Source: Phormidium tanganyikae FI6-MK23 (GTDB taxonomy: Bacteria; Cyanobacteriota; Cyanobacteriia; Leptolyngbyales; Leptolyngbyaceae). Taken from it: a stretch of DNA of 64,000 nucleotides. The position numbers were made by a program, and so were the translations under genes. Numbering within the stretch: position 1 is the first letter of the stretch; every line of letters starts with the position of its first letter. Positions 1 to 8,580 of this stretch are shown here, piece by piece. The notes beneath the pieces are model-generated. The model saw only the letters and a list, made by a program, of their open reading frames with translations. It had not been told where the DNA came from and searched no databases. The stretch spans positions 119,873-183,872 of the forward strand of contig JAHHHU010000009.1 in the NCBI GenBank assembly GCA_019359175.1. Reading direction: 5' to 3'.

Positions 1-1
1 C

Positions 2-343
2 CAGGGTTGGGGGCAACCAGGCGATTGTGGTTTTCTCGCCAGTGATGAAACGACGGGGCAGCCTGTCGGCGCAGTCTGGTTGCGGTTATTGAAGAACGAG
101 AACAAAGGTTATGGCTATGTGGATGATGATACACCTGAGTTGTCCATTGCTGTCTTGCCTGAATATCGGGGCCAAGGTATAGGGACAGATTTACTCAATT
201 GCTTAGTTGCATCGGGTTATAAGCATTCCTCTATTTCGTTAAGCGTCTCGGAAGGCAATCCAGCGTTCCGACTTTATGAGCGGTTTGGGTTCGAGGTCGT
301 TAGCAAAAACGCAGGGTCGCTCACAATGAAGCGAGACTACTAA
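2..343 (+). CDS. GNAT-family N-acetyltransferase (5' partial)
   Basis: The reading frame is open from the left edge of the window to a TAA at 341-343, so the true start lies outside. The segment VLPEYRGQGIGTDLL is the acetyl-CoA pyrophosphate-binding motif A of GNAT acetyltransferases (R/Q-x-x-G-x-G/A). It is followed by the usual C-terminal signature NPAFRLYERFGFEVV, in which the Tyr is the common general acid. These enzymes move an acetyl group from acetyl-CoA to an amine; the substrate cannot be read from the sequence. A TTG at 80 could be mistaken for a start, but the homologous frame clearly continues upstream of it (GAVWLRL). The next element, 25 bp downstream, is a broken PIN toxin gene. 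Confidence 0.85.
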   Translation, partial: QGWGQPGDCGFLASDETTGQPVGAVWLRLLKNENKGYGYVDDDTPELSIAVLPEYRGQGIGTDLLNCLVASGYKHSSISLSVSEGNPAFRLYERFGFEVVSKNAGSLTMKRDY

Positions 344-368
344 ACAGCAGACCGCAACAGTCCACGGC

Positions 369-496
369 ATGGATTATCTGCTACTTGGGATTGCAGGCAT
401 ATTGCTAATGCTCAAATTCAGGGGAAGTTGGCGGAGATTAGTCTTGATTTAGGCCATGTTCTACCTATTCTATTCTCTGCACACCAAACGAATTGA
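369..496 (+). pseudogene. PIN-domain (VapC-like) toxin, C-terminal remnant, frameshifted
   Basis: An ATG at 369 opens MDYLL. Moving to another frame at about position 383 then reads TWDCRHIANAQI followed by GKLAEISLDLGHVLPIL and a TGA at 494-496. This matches the C-terminal end of PIN-domain ribonucleases, family form MDxLLTWNCKHIANA. The N-terminal two thirds of the domain, with most acidic metal ligands, are absent. Two lesions are therefore visible: a 5' deletion and a one-base frameshift. The small ORF that usually follows this PIN subtype starts 14 bp downstream and is intact. Assignment rests on motif recognition from memory; an alignment would settle it. Confidence 0.6.
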
Positions 497-510
497 TGGG
501 AGATTAGATC

Positions 511-738
511 ATGTGGAAGGATGAGATTGTTGAAGAAATTCACCAAATCCGCGAAGCGTATGCCAAGTCCTTCAGCTATGACTTGGACGCGATATTTGCT
601 GACTTACGAAAAAAGCAAACCGAAAGCGGCAGAGAAGTTGTGAACTTATCGCGAAAGCCTGGTCTAACAGCACGTTGGGGCGGACGGGTGAAAGATCTTG
701 GTGGTGATGCAAAGGATACTAGCCGCCGCTCAAGTTAG
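511..738 (+). CDS. Small protein, probable antitoxin-like partner of the broken PIN gene
   Basis: This 75-aa protein begins at an ATG preceded by a GGGAG ribosome-binding site about 10 bp upstream. Its N-terminal half (EEIHQIREAYAKSFSYDLDA followed by IFADLRKKQ) matches a short helical family that, to my knowledge, sits directly next to PIN-domain toxin genes in cyanobacteria. That is why I call it an antitoxin-like partner. The middle carries the family's SGREVV segment, but the C-terminus (VKDLGGDAKDTSRRSS) is longer and less conserved-looking than usual. No DNA-binding motif is obvious. With the toxin upstream reduced to a remnant, the gene may be drifting or may act on a related toxin elsewhere. 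Function is inferred from context. Confidence 0.6.
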   Translation: MWKDEIVEEIHQIREAYAKSFSYDLDAIFADLRKKQTESGREVVNLSRKPGLTARWGGRVKDLGGDAKDTSRRSS

Positions 739-999
739 CTGTTAAAAACAAACTATTCAAAAGCTTCTTAAACACCCTCTTAACCTTTAACAGCTTTCTT
801 GCCATCTCTTAGTCTGCTTCAAGATCCCGATCGATACCTTCCCACATCTGAGAAAGTTTATTGCATGAGTGAATGCGATCGCATCAACATTAAGACTTGA
901 AATGAAGACAAATCGACTCGATCGAAACCCTTGTATAGTTGTGAAAACATCCTTCTACATCAGGGCTTACGGTCTTCACTCATCGAATTGAATGTTCCT

Positions 1000-2628
1000 A
1001 TGCTGCTTGCAAATCGATATCAGATTGTACGAATGTTAGGCGAAGGCGGGTTTGGGCAGACCTTTCTGGCAGAAGACACACAGATGCCTTCTAAACGGAT
1101 GTGTGTGATCAAGCAACTGAAGCCAGTCAATAGCGAACCAGCGGTTTATCAGGTGATTCAAGACCGTTTTCAGCGAGAAGCCGCAATTTTAGAAAAGTTT
1201 GGGGAAAAACATTCGCAGATTCCGAAGCTATATGCCTATTTCAGCGATGCAGGACAGTTTTACCTCGTTCAAGAATGGATCGAAGGTGAAACGTTAGAAC
1301 AATTGATGACGAATCAAACGGCTTTTGACGAAAGCGCGGTTCGTAAGATTCTGCTTGATTTGTTGCCTGTGCTGGAATTTATTCACAGTCAAGGCATGAT
1401 TCATCGCGATATCAAACCGGAAAATATTATCTTGAGGAAATTCGATCGCGCTTCTGTACTGATCGACTATGGAGCGGTACGGGAAACGATGGGAACCGTG
1501 TTTAACTCTAGAGGCAATCCCACAAGCTCTATCGTCATTGGCACTCCCGGTTATATGCCCGCAGAACAAGCAGCAGGTAGACCGATTCCTTCGAGCGATC
1601 TCTACAGTCTCGGATTGACAGCGATCTATCTTCTAACAGGTAAAACACCGCAAATGTTAGAAAGCGATCCGCAGACTGGAGAAATTATCTGGCAGCAATT
1701 TGCACTGCGGTTAAGTCCAGAATTTAAGACAGTTTTGGCTCAAATGGTGCGATCGCATCCGCGCGATCGTTACAGTAGCGCTGCCCAGCTTCAGTCTGTC
1801 TTAGAACCCGGTGCTGTGGCGATTCCCCCGTCTGAAGCTTCTCAGGTTGGCACGGCGATCATGGGTTCCAATCCTTCGACAGCCGTGATGTCTTCTACTC
1901 CGAATCGCAATCGATCGAAGTTAATTGTTGCTGGAATTGTTGGCGGTGGATTACTGACGGCAGCGATCGCGGCAAGTTTGCTTCTCAATCGCGATAATCC
2001 GCCAGCCCCGATCGTTCAATCTCCTAGTCCTAGCATTACGCCCACTCCTAGCCCATCCGTTCAGACAAGTCCGCTCACTGTTCCTTCTCCTTCAGAGAGT
2101 CCTGTCGTTCGTCGATCGCCTTCTCCGATCGCTTCTCCGACTGAAACGCCTCAAGAGGCTCCGTCGATTTCGATTCCAGTTGCTTTAGAGGGCATTGCTG
2201 GGGGACAAGTTCGGGTATATTCGCAGCCTTCTACGCGATCGACTTCGCCGCACTATGGTTTGACGGGCGATCGGGTGACAGCACTGAGAGAAATGGAAGG
2301 AAAGGATGGCGATCTTTGGTACTTTGTAAAATTTTCCTCTGGGGCAGAAGGCTGGGTGCAACAAGAGCAAACGAGATCAGCGAATGAGCCGCCGAAAGTG
2401 GCAGAATTTCCGCGATCGGCGCAACTGGTCGGTCAAGCTTCAGGAAGCCGCGTGAATTTGCGATCGGCTCCTTCGACTAGCGCCAATTCTCCAAGCTATG
2501 GATTGATTGGTGACCAAGTTGTCGCACTTCAGCAAGCTCAGGGAGATGATGGAAAACTGTGGTACTTTGTGCAGTTTCCTTCTAAAGCAGCAGGTTGGGT
2601 GCGTGAGGATTTGGTTGAATTTCGTTGA
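1000..2628 (+). CDS. Membrane-anchored Ser/Thr protein kinase with two C-terminal SH3 repeats
   Basis: The protein is 542 aa from the ATG at 1000. The frame is open from about 931, but the kinase fold starts directly after MLLANRYQI, so I prefer this ATG. An N-terminal Hanks-type kinase (about 6-260) has a glycine loop GEGGFGQTF, the ATP-binding lysine K38 in VIKQLKP, catalytic HRDIKPEN (D137) and GYMPAEQ. The Mg-binding motif is DYG at D156 rather than DFG. A membrane helix at about 308-330 (LIVAGIVGGGLLTAAIAASL) is followed by a Ser/Pro-rich linker. Two bacterial SH3 repeats follow, each ending in LWYFV-x-F...GWV, which probably sit outside the membrane and bind wall material. The layout suggests a receptor kinase with the sensor outside. 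Its stop lies 1 bp from the convergent deaminase stop. Confidence 0.92.
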   Translation: MLLANRYQIVRMLGEGGFGQTFLAEDTQMPSKRMCVIKQLKPVNSEPAVYQVIQDRFQREAAILEKFGEKHSQIPKLYAYFSDAGQFYLVQEWIEGETLEQLMTNQTAFDESAVRKILLDLLPVLEFIHSQGMIHRDIKPENIILRKFDRASVLIDYGAVRETMGTVFNSRGNPTSSIVIGTPGYMPAEQAAGRPIPSSDLYSLGLTAIYLLTGKTPQMLESDPQTGEIIWQQFALRLSPEFKTVLAQMVRSHPRDRYSSAAQLQSVLEPGAVAIPPSEASQVGTAIMGSNPSTAVMSSTPNRNRSKLIVAGIVGGGLLTAAIAASLLLNRDNPPAPIVQSPSPSITPTPSPSVQTSPLTVPSPSESPVVRRSPSPIASPTETPQEAPSISIPVALEGIAGGQVRVYSQPSTRSTSPHYGLTGDRVTALREMEGKDGDLWYFVKFSSGAEGWVQQEQTRSANEPPKVAEFPRSAQLVGQASGSRVNLRSAPSTSANSPSYGLIGDQVVALQQAQGDDGKLWYFVQFPSKAAGWVREDLVEFR

Positions 2629-2629
2629 T

Positions 2630-3115
2630 TTAAGACCAAAAATTGCGATGCACTTCGAGGATTTCGTTTATCACTTCGGGAATCTCGCCCCACACTCGAA
2701 TCGGTTTTTGTCCGTGTTGGAAGAGCGATCGACAAGGTAAGTTCAGTGTTGGATTCTCGAAATGATTGCCCGTGAGTTCGAGTAAGCGCGTTTCCGCAAC
2801 TCCATAGACTAAACGACCGATGTTGCCCCAGTAGAGCGTTCCGGCACACATCGCACAGGGTTCAACGGTCGTGTAAAGTGTGCAGCCCCACAGGTATTCT
2901 GGGCTGAGATTTTGATATGCGGTTCGTACCAGTACCGATTCTGCGTGATTAACTGAATCGACATTGCCTTGCTCAAATAAAACGGTTTCGTGATCGGGTG
3001 CGACTAAGATTGCGCCGAACGGATGGTGTCCAACCTGCCGCGCTCTGACTGCAATCTCATTCGCGCGTCGGAGATGTTTTAGCATTTCTTCAGTCGTCGG
3101 ATCGCGCGTGTCCAT
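2630..3115 (-). CDS. Nucleoside (guanine-type) deaminase, cytidine-deaminase fold
   Basis: This 161-aa zinc hydrolase carries both signatures of the CDA fold: HAE in VNHAESVL (zinc His plus catalytic Glu) and PCAMC (two zinc Cys). The C-terminus ending VHRNFW and the lack of TadA-specific tRNA-binding features make a free-base or nucleoside deaminase of the GuaD type more likely than tRNA adenosine deaminase. The substrate is not provable from sequence. The start is the ATG at 3115, whose first base is the last base of the tmk TAA stop (TAATG). This one-base overlap implies translational coupling to tmk. A GTG-type start 12 bp upstream is possible but would sit inside tmk. Confidence 0.85.
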   Translation of the reverse strand: MDTRDPTTEEMLKHLRRANEIAVRARQVGHHPFGAILVAPDHETVLFEQGNVDSVNHAESVLVRTAYQNLSPEYLWGCTLYTTVEPCAMCAGTLYWGNIGRLVYGVAETRLLELTGNHFENPTLNLPCRSLFQHGQKPIRVWGEIPEVINEILEVHRNFWS

Positions 3116-3750
3116 TATTTCCCCCAACGAGTAAACGCTTGACTTAAGGCGGCTTTAACTTGCTCTGCAACCGTTAATTCGCTTCCGCTGCCATCAATGC
3201 GAACAATGCGATCGCGATTCTCTTCCGCGAGTTTTGTAAATCCCATCTGGACGCGACGATGAAAATCGAGGCTAGCTTGTTCGATACGATCGCGCTTTCC
3301 TCGCTGTTTCATCCGCTCGAATCCAATCTCCACATCAATATCTAACCAAATCGTTAAATCGCTTTGTAAGCCCCCTGTCGCGACTTGGTTGAGTTGGTCG
3401 ATGAGTTGGAAATTCAATCCGCGACCGTAGCCTTGATAGGCGATCGTTGAATCCGTATAGCGATCGCACAAAATCAGCGCCCCGCGTTCTAGATGCGGGC
3501 GCAGAAAGTGTTCGACGTGTTGAGCGCGATCGGCAGCGTAAAGAAGCAACTCTGTACGATCGTGAATCGGTTCGTCATCGCTGTGCAGTAAGAGCTGTCG
3601 AATGCTTGCACCGAGTTGGGTTCCACCCGGTTCGCGGGTGGAAATGACATCGGCTGACTGAATTGTCCTCAGCCATTGACGCGATCGTTCAAGCTGCGTT
3701 GTCTTACCACAGCCTTCAATTCCCTCAAAGACAATTAATTTACCGTCCAT
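3115..3750 (-). CDS. tmk: Thymidylate kinase
   Basis: The enzyme phosphorylates dTMP to dTDP with ATP, a required step in dTTP synthesis in the cytoplasm. The 211-aa length is normal. The P-loop is FEGIEGCGKTTQ near the N-terminus, followed by the TREPGGT substrate motif and DRYTDSTIAYQGYGRG, which holds the family's conserved Asp-Arg pair. The lid region is RGKRDRIEQ. The gene starts with ATG at 3750 and ends at 3115, overlapping the start of the deaminase gene by one base, so the two form a nucleotide-metabolism operon. About 290 bp of apparently non-coding DNA separates it from the divergent gene at 4038. Confidence 0.96.
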   Translation of the reverse strand: MDGKLIVFEGIEGCGKTTQLERSRQWLRTIQSADVISTREPGGTQLGASIRQLLLHSDDEPIHDRTELLLYAADRAQHVEHFLRPHLERGALILCDRYTDSTIAYQGYGRGLNFQLIDQLNQVATGGLQSDLTIWLDIDVEIGFERMKQRGKRDRIEQASLDFHRRVQMGFTKLAEENRDRIVRIDGSGSELTVAEQVKAALSQAFTRWGK

Positions 3751-4037
3751 TTGTTTTCAGCAAACTGAGCTACGACAATTTAGAGTATTTCAAATCAGGT
3801 TTTTTCTATTCGATCTCCGCAAAATAGATCAGTTTTGGGGTTATTCGCTATAAAGGGGCTAGGGCAATTTGTCATCAAAAACGCCCCGCTGACTGTAGAC
3901 GATCTCGATCGCCGCTTGTAACCGTTCTGAAAGCCAGATTAAGATTTACGGGCAGCTACCTAGACCAGGGTATCGTTTTAGCGTAGGTTGGAAACAGAAG
4001 AAGTGAAAATTCACTTGTCACAAGATTGGGGTTTGCT

Positions 4038-4385
4038 ATGGCTCGTTACACCTGTCTATTCACTGTTGGAGTCCCAGTGCAGAATCTCCAGCCGCTGTTG
4101 AATCAGACTCTGAAATCCTGCAACCTGGATGTGATTTACGCGACCGAAGATTACATGATGGCGCGGGAGATTCCAGGCAAGGTGTCATTTCCGAAACTTG
4201 TTACGGTCGAGGTGCTGATTGATAAAACAACGGCGACCGATCGAGAAACTCGGATGAATTTTGTGGTCAAGAACGAGGAGCTACCGCTTCAAGTCGAAAA
4301 TCACTGTCGCAAAATGTACACTCTCGTCAATCAAGCGATTAGCGAGAATCAAGGTTGGAATCTGATCGAAACAGTGGCGGGCTAG
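4038..4385 (+). CDS. Conserved hypothetical protein
   Basis: The gene encodes a 115-aa soluble protein starting at the ATG (MARYTCLF) at 4038; a TTG at 4026 is less likely. I do not recognise a named domain. The N-terminal half (LQPLLNQTLKSCNLDVIYAT) followed by REIPGKVSFPKLVTVEVLID suggests an alpha/beta fold with alternating hydrophobic strands, and there is no signal peptide or membrane segment. The codon pattern matches the neighbouring chromosomal genes. A strong bidirectional terminator follows 14 bp after the stop, so the gene is probably monocistronic. Confidence 0.8.
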   Translation: MARYTCLFTVGVPVQNLQPLLNQTLKSCNLDVIYATEDYMMAREIPGKVSFPKLVTVEVLIDKTTATDRETRMNFVVKNEELPLQVENHCRKMYTLVNQAISENQGWNLIETVAG

Positions 4386-4399
4386 ATTTTTTAGTGTCG

Positions 4400-4439
4400 A
4401 AAAAACTCCGAACTTCTGTTTTAGAAGCCGGAGTTTTTT
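4400..4439. terminator. Bidirectional intrinsic terminator
   Basis: AAAAAACTCCG at 4400-4410 pairs with CGGAGTTTTTT at 4429-4439, and an inner CTTCT/AGAAG pairing tightens the hairpin. The A-run and T-run on the two sides allow termination from both strands. This fits its position between the convergent genes at 4038 and 4460. Confidence 0.85.
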
Positions 4440-4459
4440 CATGCTTGAACGATGTCGAT

Positions 4460-4888
4460 TTATTCGTCGTCTTCTGGGTCGCCGACCATGTTCGGACTGA
4501 TTAACGTAATATCGAATTCATCAGGCGGAACGGTTAATACAGCATCGCGTTTCAGCAAGTAATAAATCGCCCGGACTTGTGGGCCAAAGACAATTTCGTC
4601 TTGGTTGCGGAGGTCGCACTGTTGCAGTTTCCGACCATTGATCAGTAGACCATTTGCGCTGGGCTTGCCTTTGAGGTTGCCATCAACGATGCGGTAATAG
4701 TGCGTTCCATCTTCGTTGGGCAATTGAAGCACGGTTGCGTGACGACGAGAAACGAACTGCGAAACTAAACGGATATCGCACTTGGGGTCGCGTCCGATCG
4801 AATAAACCGGAGCATCTAACACAAACTCCCGGCGACCCTTATCGTCTTCGATAATGATGAGGTGGTTTTGATGCGGTTCTGAGGGCAT
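4460..4888 (-). CDS. FHA-domain protein
   Basis: This 142-aa cytoplasmic protein is essentially one forkhead-associated domain. Its key motifs are in order: YSIGRDPKCDIRL (GR of the phosphothreonine pocket), SRRHATV (S-x-x-H) and SANGLLINGRKL (NG). FHA domains bind phosphothreonine peptides, so this is a likely adaptor for Ser/Thr kinases such as the two encoded in the first 12 kb. A short acidic tail (DPEDDE) follows and could itself interact or be phosphorylated. The start is taken at the ATG at 4888; a GTG two codons earlier is an alternative. The partner kinase is unknown. Confidence 0.92.
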   Translation of the reverse strand: MPSEPHQNHLIIIEDDKGRREFVLDAPVYSIGRDPKCDIRLVSQFVSRRHATVLQLPNEDGTHYYRIVDGNLKGKPSANGLLINGRKLQQCDLRNQDEIVFGPQVRAIYYLLKRDAVLTVPPDEFDITLISPNMVGDPEDDE

Positions 4889-5091
4889 TGACACTCGAAT
4901 TAAAAGGGGTGGGTGAACAGCAAAGAATGGACTGACCTAGACAAGATAGATCGAGCTTGCAGGAAGCAACACAGTACGAGTACTGACCTTATTGAACACT
5001 CGTCTACTTACGGAATTTTATTGTAGTTAATCGAATCAAACAGGATTAAACCTCGATCGATTTAAGCCTCAACTAATCTAACTGATTATTG

Positions 5092-7410
5092 TCACTGTGA
5101 CGACTTTGCAAAGCGTCGTAACAAAAGTGAATTGGTGACAACGCTGACAGAGCTAAATGCCATAAATGCGCCTGCGGCGGCAGGACTGAGCAAAATACCA
5201 AACGCCGGGAGTAGAATCCCTGCTGCGATCGGGATTCCAAGCAGGTTGTATGCGAATGCCCAGAATAGGTTCTGCTGGATTTTCGAGAAGGTGGCGCGAC
5301 TGAGGCGGATGGATTCTACAACATCGCTGAGTCGATCGCGCATTAGAACGATTCCTGCGGTTTCGATCGCGACATCGGTTCCAGATTTGAGGGCGATACC
5401 GACATCGGCTTGGGCAAGGGCGGGCGCGTCGTTGATGCCGTCTCCGACCATGCCGACGCAGTGCCCTGCGGCTTGAAGTTTTGCGATCGCGCTTGCTTTT
5501 CCTTCGGGTGGAATTTCTGCGAAAACATCGGAGAGTCCGAGATCAGCCGCGATCGCTTCGGCAGTGGTTTGACGATCGCCGCTCAACATCAGGACGCGGA
5601 GGTTTAGATCTTGTAAGGCTTTGATCGTAGTTTTGGCATCGGGTCGAATGGCATCTGAAACGGCGATGATCCCAATTAACGTTTGGGTAGCGACGTAGAC
5701 GATCGTTTTTCCCTGGGTCGCGAGGTGGTTGGCTTGCGATCGAGCGGTTTCAGAGATGTCGATTTGATTGTTTTCTAGCCATTGTGCGGTTCCGAGAAAG
5801 ACTTGCTGCTGGACAGAATCGAGTTCGACTTTGGCGGAAACTCCGTAGCCCGCTTCGGTGTAGAAGTCTTGCGCGGGGAGGAGGGGTAAATCTTTGGCGG
5901 CTTGCAGAATGGCGGCGGCAAGTGGGTGTCGGGTTCCGCTTTCAACGGTTGCAGCGATTTGAAGTACGGAATCGCTGTTGAATTCGATGACATCGGTGAC
6001 AATGGGCTTTCCGGTCGTCAAGGTTCCGGTTTTGTCAAAGACGATCGTATCGAGATGATGCACTCGTTCTAGAACATCGCCGCCTCGAATCAGCAATCCG
6101 CGCTCGGCTCCGATGCCTGAACCGACGAGAATGGCGGTCGGGGTCGCGAGTCCTAATGCACAGGGGCAAGCAATGACGAGAACCGCGATCGCTAACTTCA
6201 AACTCAGCAGCATCGGAGAAGGATGCGCCATCATGCCCATATCGTGAGCGTGTTCTAAGCCGATCGTCCACTGTGGGAGGTTCGTCCAAATTTTGGTGCC
6301 GATGAATTCCCAGAAGAGGAAGGTGCAAAGCGCGATCGACAACACGCCATAGGTAAAGTAGCCTGCGATCGTGTCTGCTAATTTCTGGATCGGGGCTTTG
6401 CGGGCTTGAGCCGATTCGACTAAATCGATAATTCGCGCAAGAGTGGTGTCTTTGCCGACGCGCGTGACTCGAATGGCGATCGCGCCCGATTGATTCATCG
6501 TTCCTGCGGCAACCTGATCACCTGTTTGTTTCTGAACGGGAATCGATTCGCCTGTGAGTAGGGATTCATCGATCGTGGTTTCGCCCAGAACGATTTCACC
6601 ATCGACCGGGATTTGCTCACTGGGTAGGACCTGTAACCATTCTCCGGCGCGAACGTGCGCGATCGGGATGTCGATTCCGGTTTGAGTTGCGCCATTTTTG
6701 CCGATTAGTCTTGCCGATCGAGGTTGCAGGGCGACGAGGGATTGGAGTGCGGCGGCAGCTTGTCCGCGTGCGCGTTGTTCGAGGGTTCGCCCAAGTAAGA
6801 TGAATCCAACCAGCATGACGGGTTCGTCAAAAAAGCACTCCCATCCCAGTTGCGGAAAGATCAGCGCTACGAAACTCGCGGTAAATGCGGTGAGCGTGCC
6901 CAGGCTCACGAGCGTATTCATGTTGGGCGCATTGCGGCGGAGTCCTTGCCAACCATCCACGATCATTGATCGACCGGGGAAGATCAGCGCTGCGATCGCT
7001 AACCCGCAGTGAAACCAAACGTTACTCAGTCCCAGGGTTCCGACGTGAAGATGTCCGATCGTCGAAAACGTGAGTAGCAGAATTGCGATCGCGAGTTGTT
7101 TGTTTTGCCGCTGCATCTCGGCTTGGCGGCGTTCGGTTAGGTCGGCTGTGTCGAAACGTTCTCCGGTGCGGGGTTGACTGGGAAAGCCTGCTTCGGTAAG
7201 TTTGGCGGCGAGTTGAGCGGCATCGATCGCGGGGTCGCATTCAACGGTGGCGAGTTCGGTGACAAGATTGACTGTGGCAGACTTGACACCGGGCTGTTGG
7301 GTGAGTTGTTTCTCGACGGCTCGGACGCATCCGGCGCACTTCATTCCGGTGACATCGAGCGTAACGGTTTCGCTTGATTCAGCAGTAGGGGTTAAAACAG
7401 TTTGCGACAA
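5092..7410 (-). CDS. ctaA: Copper-translocating P1B-type ATPase (CtaA-like)
   Basis: The 772-aa pump carries an N-terminal heavy-metal-associated domain with GMKCAGC, eight predicted membrane helices and the metal-gate CPC in VIACPCALGLATP. It also has the phosphorylation motif FDKTGTLTTG and the hinge MVGDGINDAPALAQADVG. These define a Cu(I)-type P1B ATPase that moves copper across a membrane using ATP. In cyanobacteria CtaA imports copper at the cell membrane and PacS loads thylakoids; the LGRTLEQRARG context and N-terminus look like CtaA to me, but paralogue choice is an inference. The start is TTG at 7410, with GGAG upstream and an in-frame TGA immediately before it; the next ATG lies inside the metal site. 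Confidence 0.93.
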   Translation of the reverse strand: MSQTVLTPTAESSETVTLDVTGMKCAGCVRAVEKQLTQQPGVKSATVNLVTELATVECDPAIDAAQLAAKLTEAGFPSQPRTGERFDTADLTERRQAEMQRQNKQLAIAILLLTFSTIGHLHVGTLGLSNVWFHCGLAIAALIFPGRSMIVDGWQGLRRNAPNMNTLVSLGTLTAFTASFVALIFPQLGWECFFDEPVMLVGFILLGRTLEQRARGQAAAALQSLVALQPRSARLIGKNGATQTGIDIPIAHVRAGEWLQVLPSEQIPVDGEIVLGETTIDESLLTGESIPVQKQTGDQVAAGTMNQSGAIAIRVTRVGKDTTLARIIDLVESAQARKAPIQKLADTIAGYFTYGVLSIALCTFLFWEFIGTKIWTNLPQWTIGLEHAHDMGMMAHPSPMLLSLKLAIAVLVIACPCALGLATPTAILVGSGIGAERGLLIRGGDVLERVHHLDTIVFDKTGTLTTGKPIVTDVIEFNSDSVLQIAATVESGTRHPLAAAILQAAKDLPLLPAQDFYTEAGYGVSAKVELDSVQQQVFLGTAQWLENNQIDISETARSQANHLATQGKTIVYVATQTLIGIIAVSDAIRPDAKTTIKALQDLNLRVLMLSGDRQTTAEAIAADLGLSDVFAEIPPEGKASAIAKLQAAGHCVGMVGDGINDAPALAQADVGIALKSGTDVAIETAGIVLMRDRLSDVVESIRLSRATFSKIQQNLFWAFAYNLLGIPIAAGILLPAFGILLSPAAAGAFMAFSSVSVVTNSLLLRRFAKSSQ

Positions 7411-7491
7411 GACTCAACGCTCCGGTCAGTAAAACATCTCCTTCTTTGAGCGTAGAAGATGTTTTGCCGAAGTGGTGAATTTTTTCCGATT

Positions 7492-7683
7492 TTATTGGTT
7501 TTCAGTCTTTGAGGAGTCGCGACGAAACCAGAGAAAATAAATCACGAGTCCAATCTGCACCGGGACTAGGATGAGATAGTTTCTCAGGACTGGATTGATA
7601 TCGATCGAGGAAAAGGCGTTGAAATAGCCCATTCCGAGGACAGCATAAAGAAAAAGCAGCGGGGATTTTGAGAGTTTTTGCAT
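7492..7683 (-). CDS. Small membrane protein of unknown function
   Basis: The 63-aa product starts with ATG at 7683. It contains two hydrophobic stretches (LLFLYAVLGMGYFNAF and YLILVPVQIGLVIYFLWF) followed by a charged tail RRDSSKTENQ, the pattern of a two-helix membrane peptide. I do not recognise the family. It lies downstream of the TM2 gene and upstream of ctaA on the same strand, with about 80 bp gaps on both sides. No strong ribosome-binding site is visible, so reality of the gene is likely but not certain. Confidence 0.55.
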   Translation of the reverse strand: MQKLSKSPLLFLYAVLGMGYFNAFSSIDINPVLRNYLILVPVQIGLVIYFLWFRRDSSKTENQ

Positions 7684-7746
7684 TGGGAGATGGTGGAGAA
7701 CAGAACACAGCCTAACCTCGATCGCTCAAAATTAGGCTGTATCAGA

Positions 7747-7998
7747 TTAGAGCCAACCTTTCTTATTCCTGACGTAGGTAGTCGCGAACTCTTCGTCGGA
7801 TTTTGTCAGGTAGATAATGCCTTCGACTAATCCAAGAATCGAAGTTAAGCCGCAGCTCGGAAAGAAAGCAATCAGCATGATGATGCCTTCGGTCGTGTAG
7901 CCCAAGATGAATTTGTGTACACCCAGTCCTCCCAACAGAATGGCACAGATGCCTGCTGCAACTTTCTTGCTCTGGTCGTCAGATGTTCCGCTTGTCAT
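7747..7998 (-). CDS. TM2-domain membrane protein
   Basis: This 83-aa protein shows the TM2 pattern: helix 1 GICAILLGGLGVHKFILGY, a short polar turn, then helix 2 with IIMLIAFFPSCGL and a final hydrophobic run GLVEGIIYL. TM2 proteins are small integral membrane proteins whose role in bacteria is unsettled. The ATG at 7998 is preceded by a good AAAGGA ribosome-binding site 9 bp upstream. No partner is evident among the neighbours. Confidence 0.85.
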   Translation of the reverse strand: MTSGTSDDQSKKVAAGICAILLGGLGVHKFILGYTTEGIIMLIAFFPSCGLTSILGLVEGIIYLTKSDEEFATTYVRNKKGWL

Positions 7999-8202
7999 AG
8001 ATTTAGTTTCCTTTTGAAGCTCATCACTATCTGCTGGAAGTGTACCCTAGCATCAGGAATTACTTACACAAATTTTACATACAAATCAGTAGAATCACGG
8101 AATTAACGGCAGGAGTTTGATACGATACAGCGGTTTAGTTGAGTTTATTGCGATATTTTTGCTGAGAGAACTGACGAGAACGATCGATGAAACCCACGAC
8201 AC

Positions 8203-8580
8203 ATGAAAAGGTTGATTCAGTATCTTGACCAAATCAAGCCCGGTAAAGCAATTCTCTGGTGCTATCTGATTTGGTACTTGGTGACGGTTTACTTTTACTT
8301 CGATTCATCTCCCAAACTCTGGCTAAACTCGATCGGGATTAGTGCCGTGATTGGTACAGGGCTGCTGTTCAGCGTTTCATCGCAGGGCGCAAGAGATCAC
8401 TGGCAAACCTTCAGGCTGTATCTGATGCCGTTCTGTGTGTCTAGCTTTGCGGCGTTGATCAAAGGGCAGGGCTTTATTGTGGTTGTGTCGCCCCGAATTG
8501 AAGAAACGATCGTGGCGGTTGCGATCTGTGCGGTATTTATTAGCGCGATCGCGTTAATCAAGCTTGTACGAAGGAAATGA
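8203..8580 (+). CDS. Hypothetical membrane protein
   Basis: The 125-aa product has four probable membrane helices: AILWCYLIWYLVTVYFYF, NSIGISAVIGTGLLFSV, LMPFCVSSFAALI and IVAVAICAVFISAIALI, ending in the positive cluster KLVRRK. I do not recognise the family. The ATG at 8203 follows a CACGACAC stretch without a clear Shine-Dalgarno sequence. The frame is otherwise convincing because hydrophobic helices are regularly spaced and the upstream 200 bp is gene-free. Role unknown. Confidence 0.7.
   Translation: MKRLIQYLDQIKPGKAILWCYLIWYLVTVYFYFDSSPKLWLNSIGISAVIGTGLLFSVSSQGARDHWQTFRLYLMPFCVSSFAALIKGQGFIVVVSPRIEETIVAVAICAVFISAIALIKLVRRK

Noticed and set aside
5132..7377. Several long plus-strand frames opposite the copper ATPase
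   Set aside because: They are antisense shadows caused by high GC codon use; the minus-strand P-type ATPase motifs explain the region.
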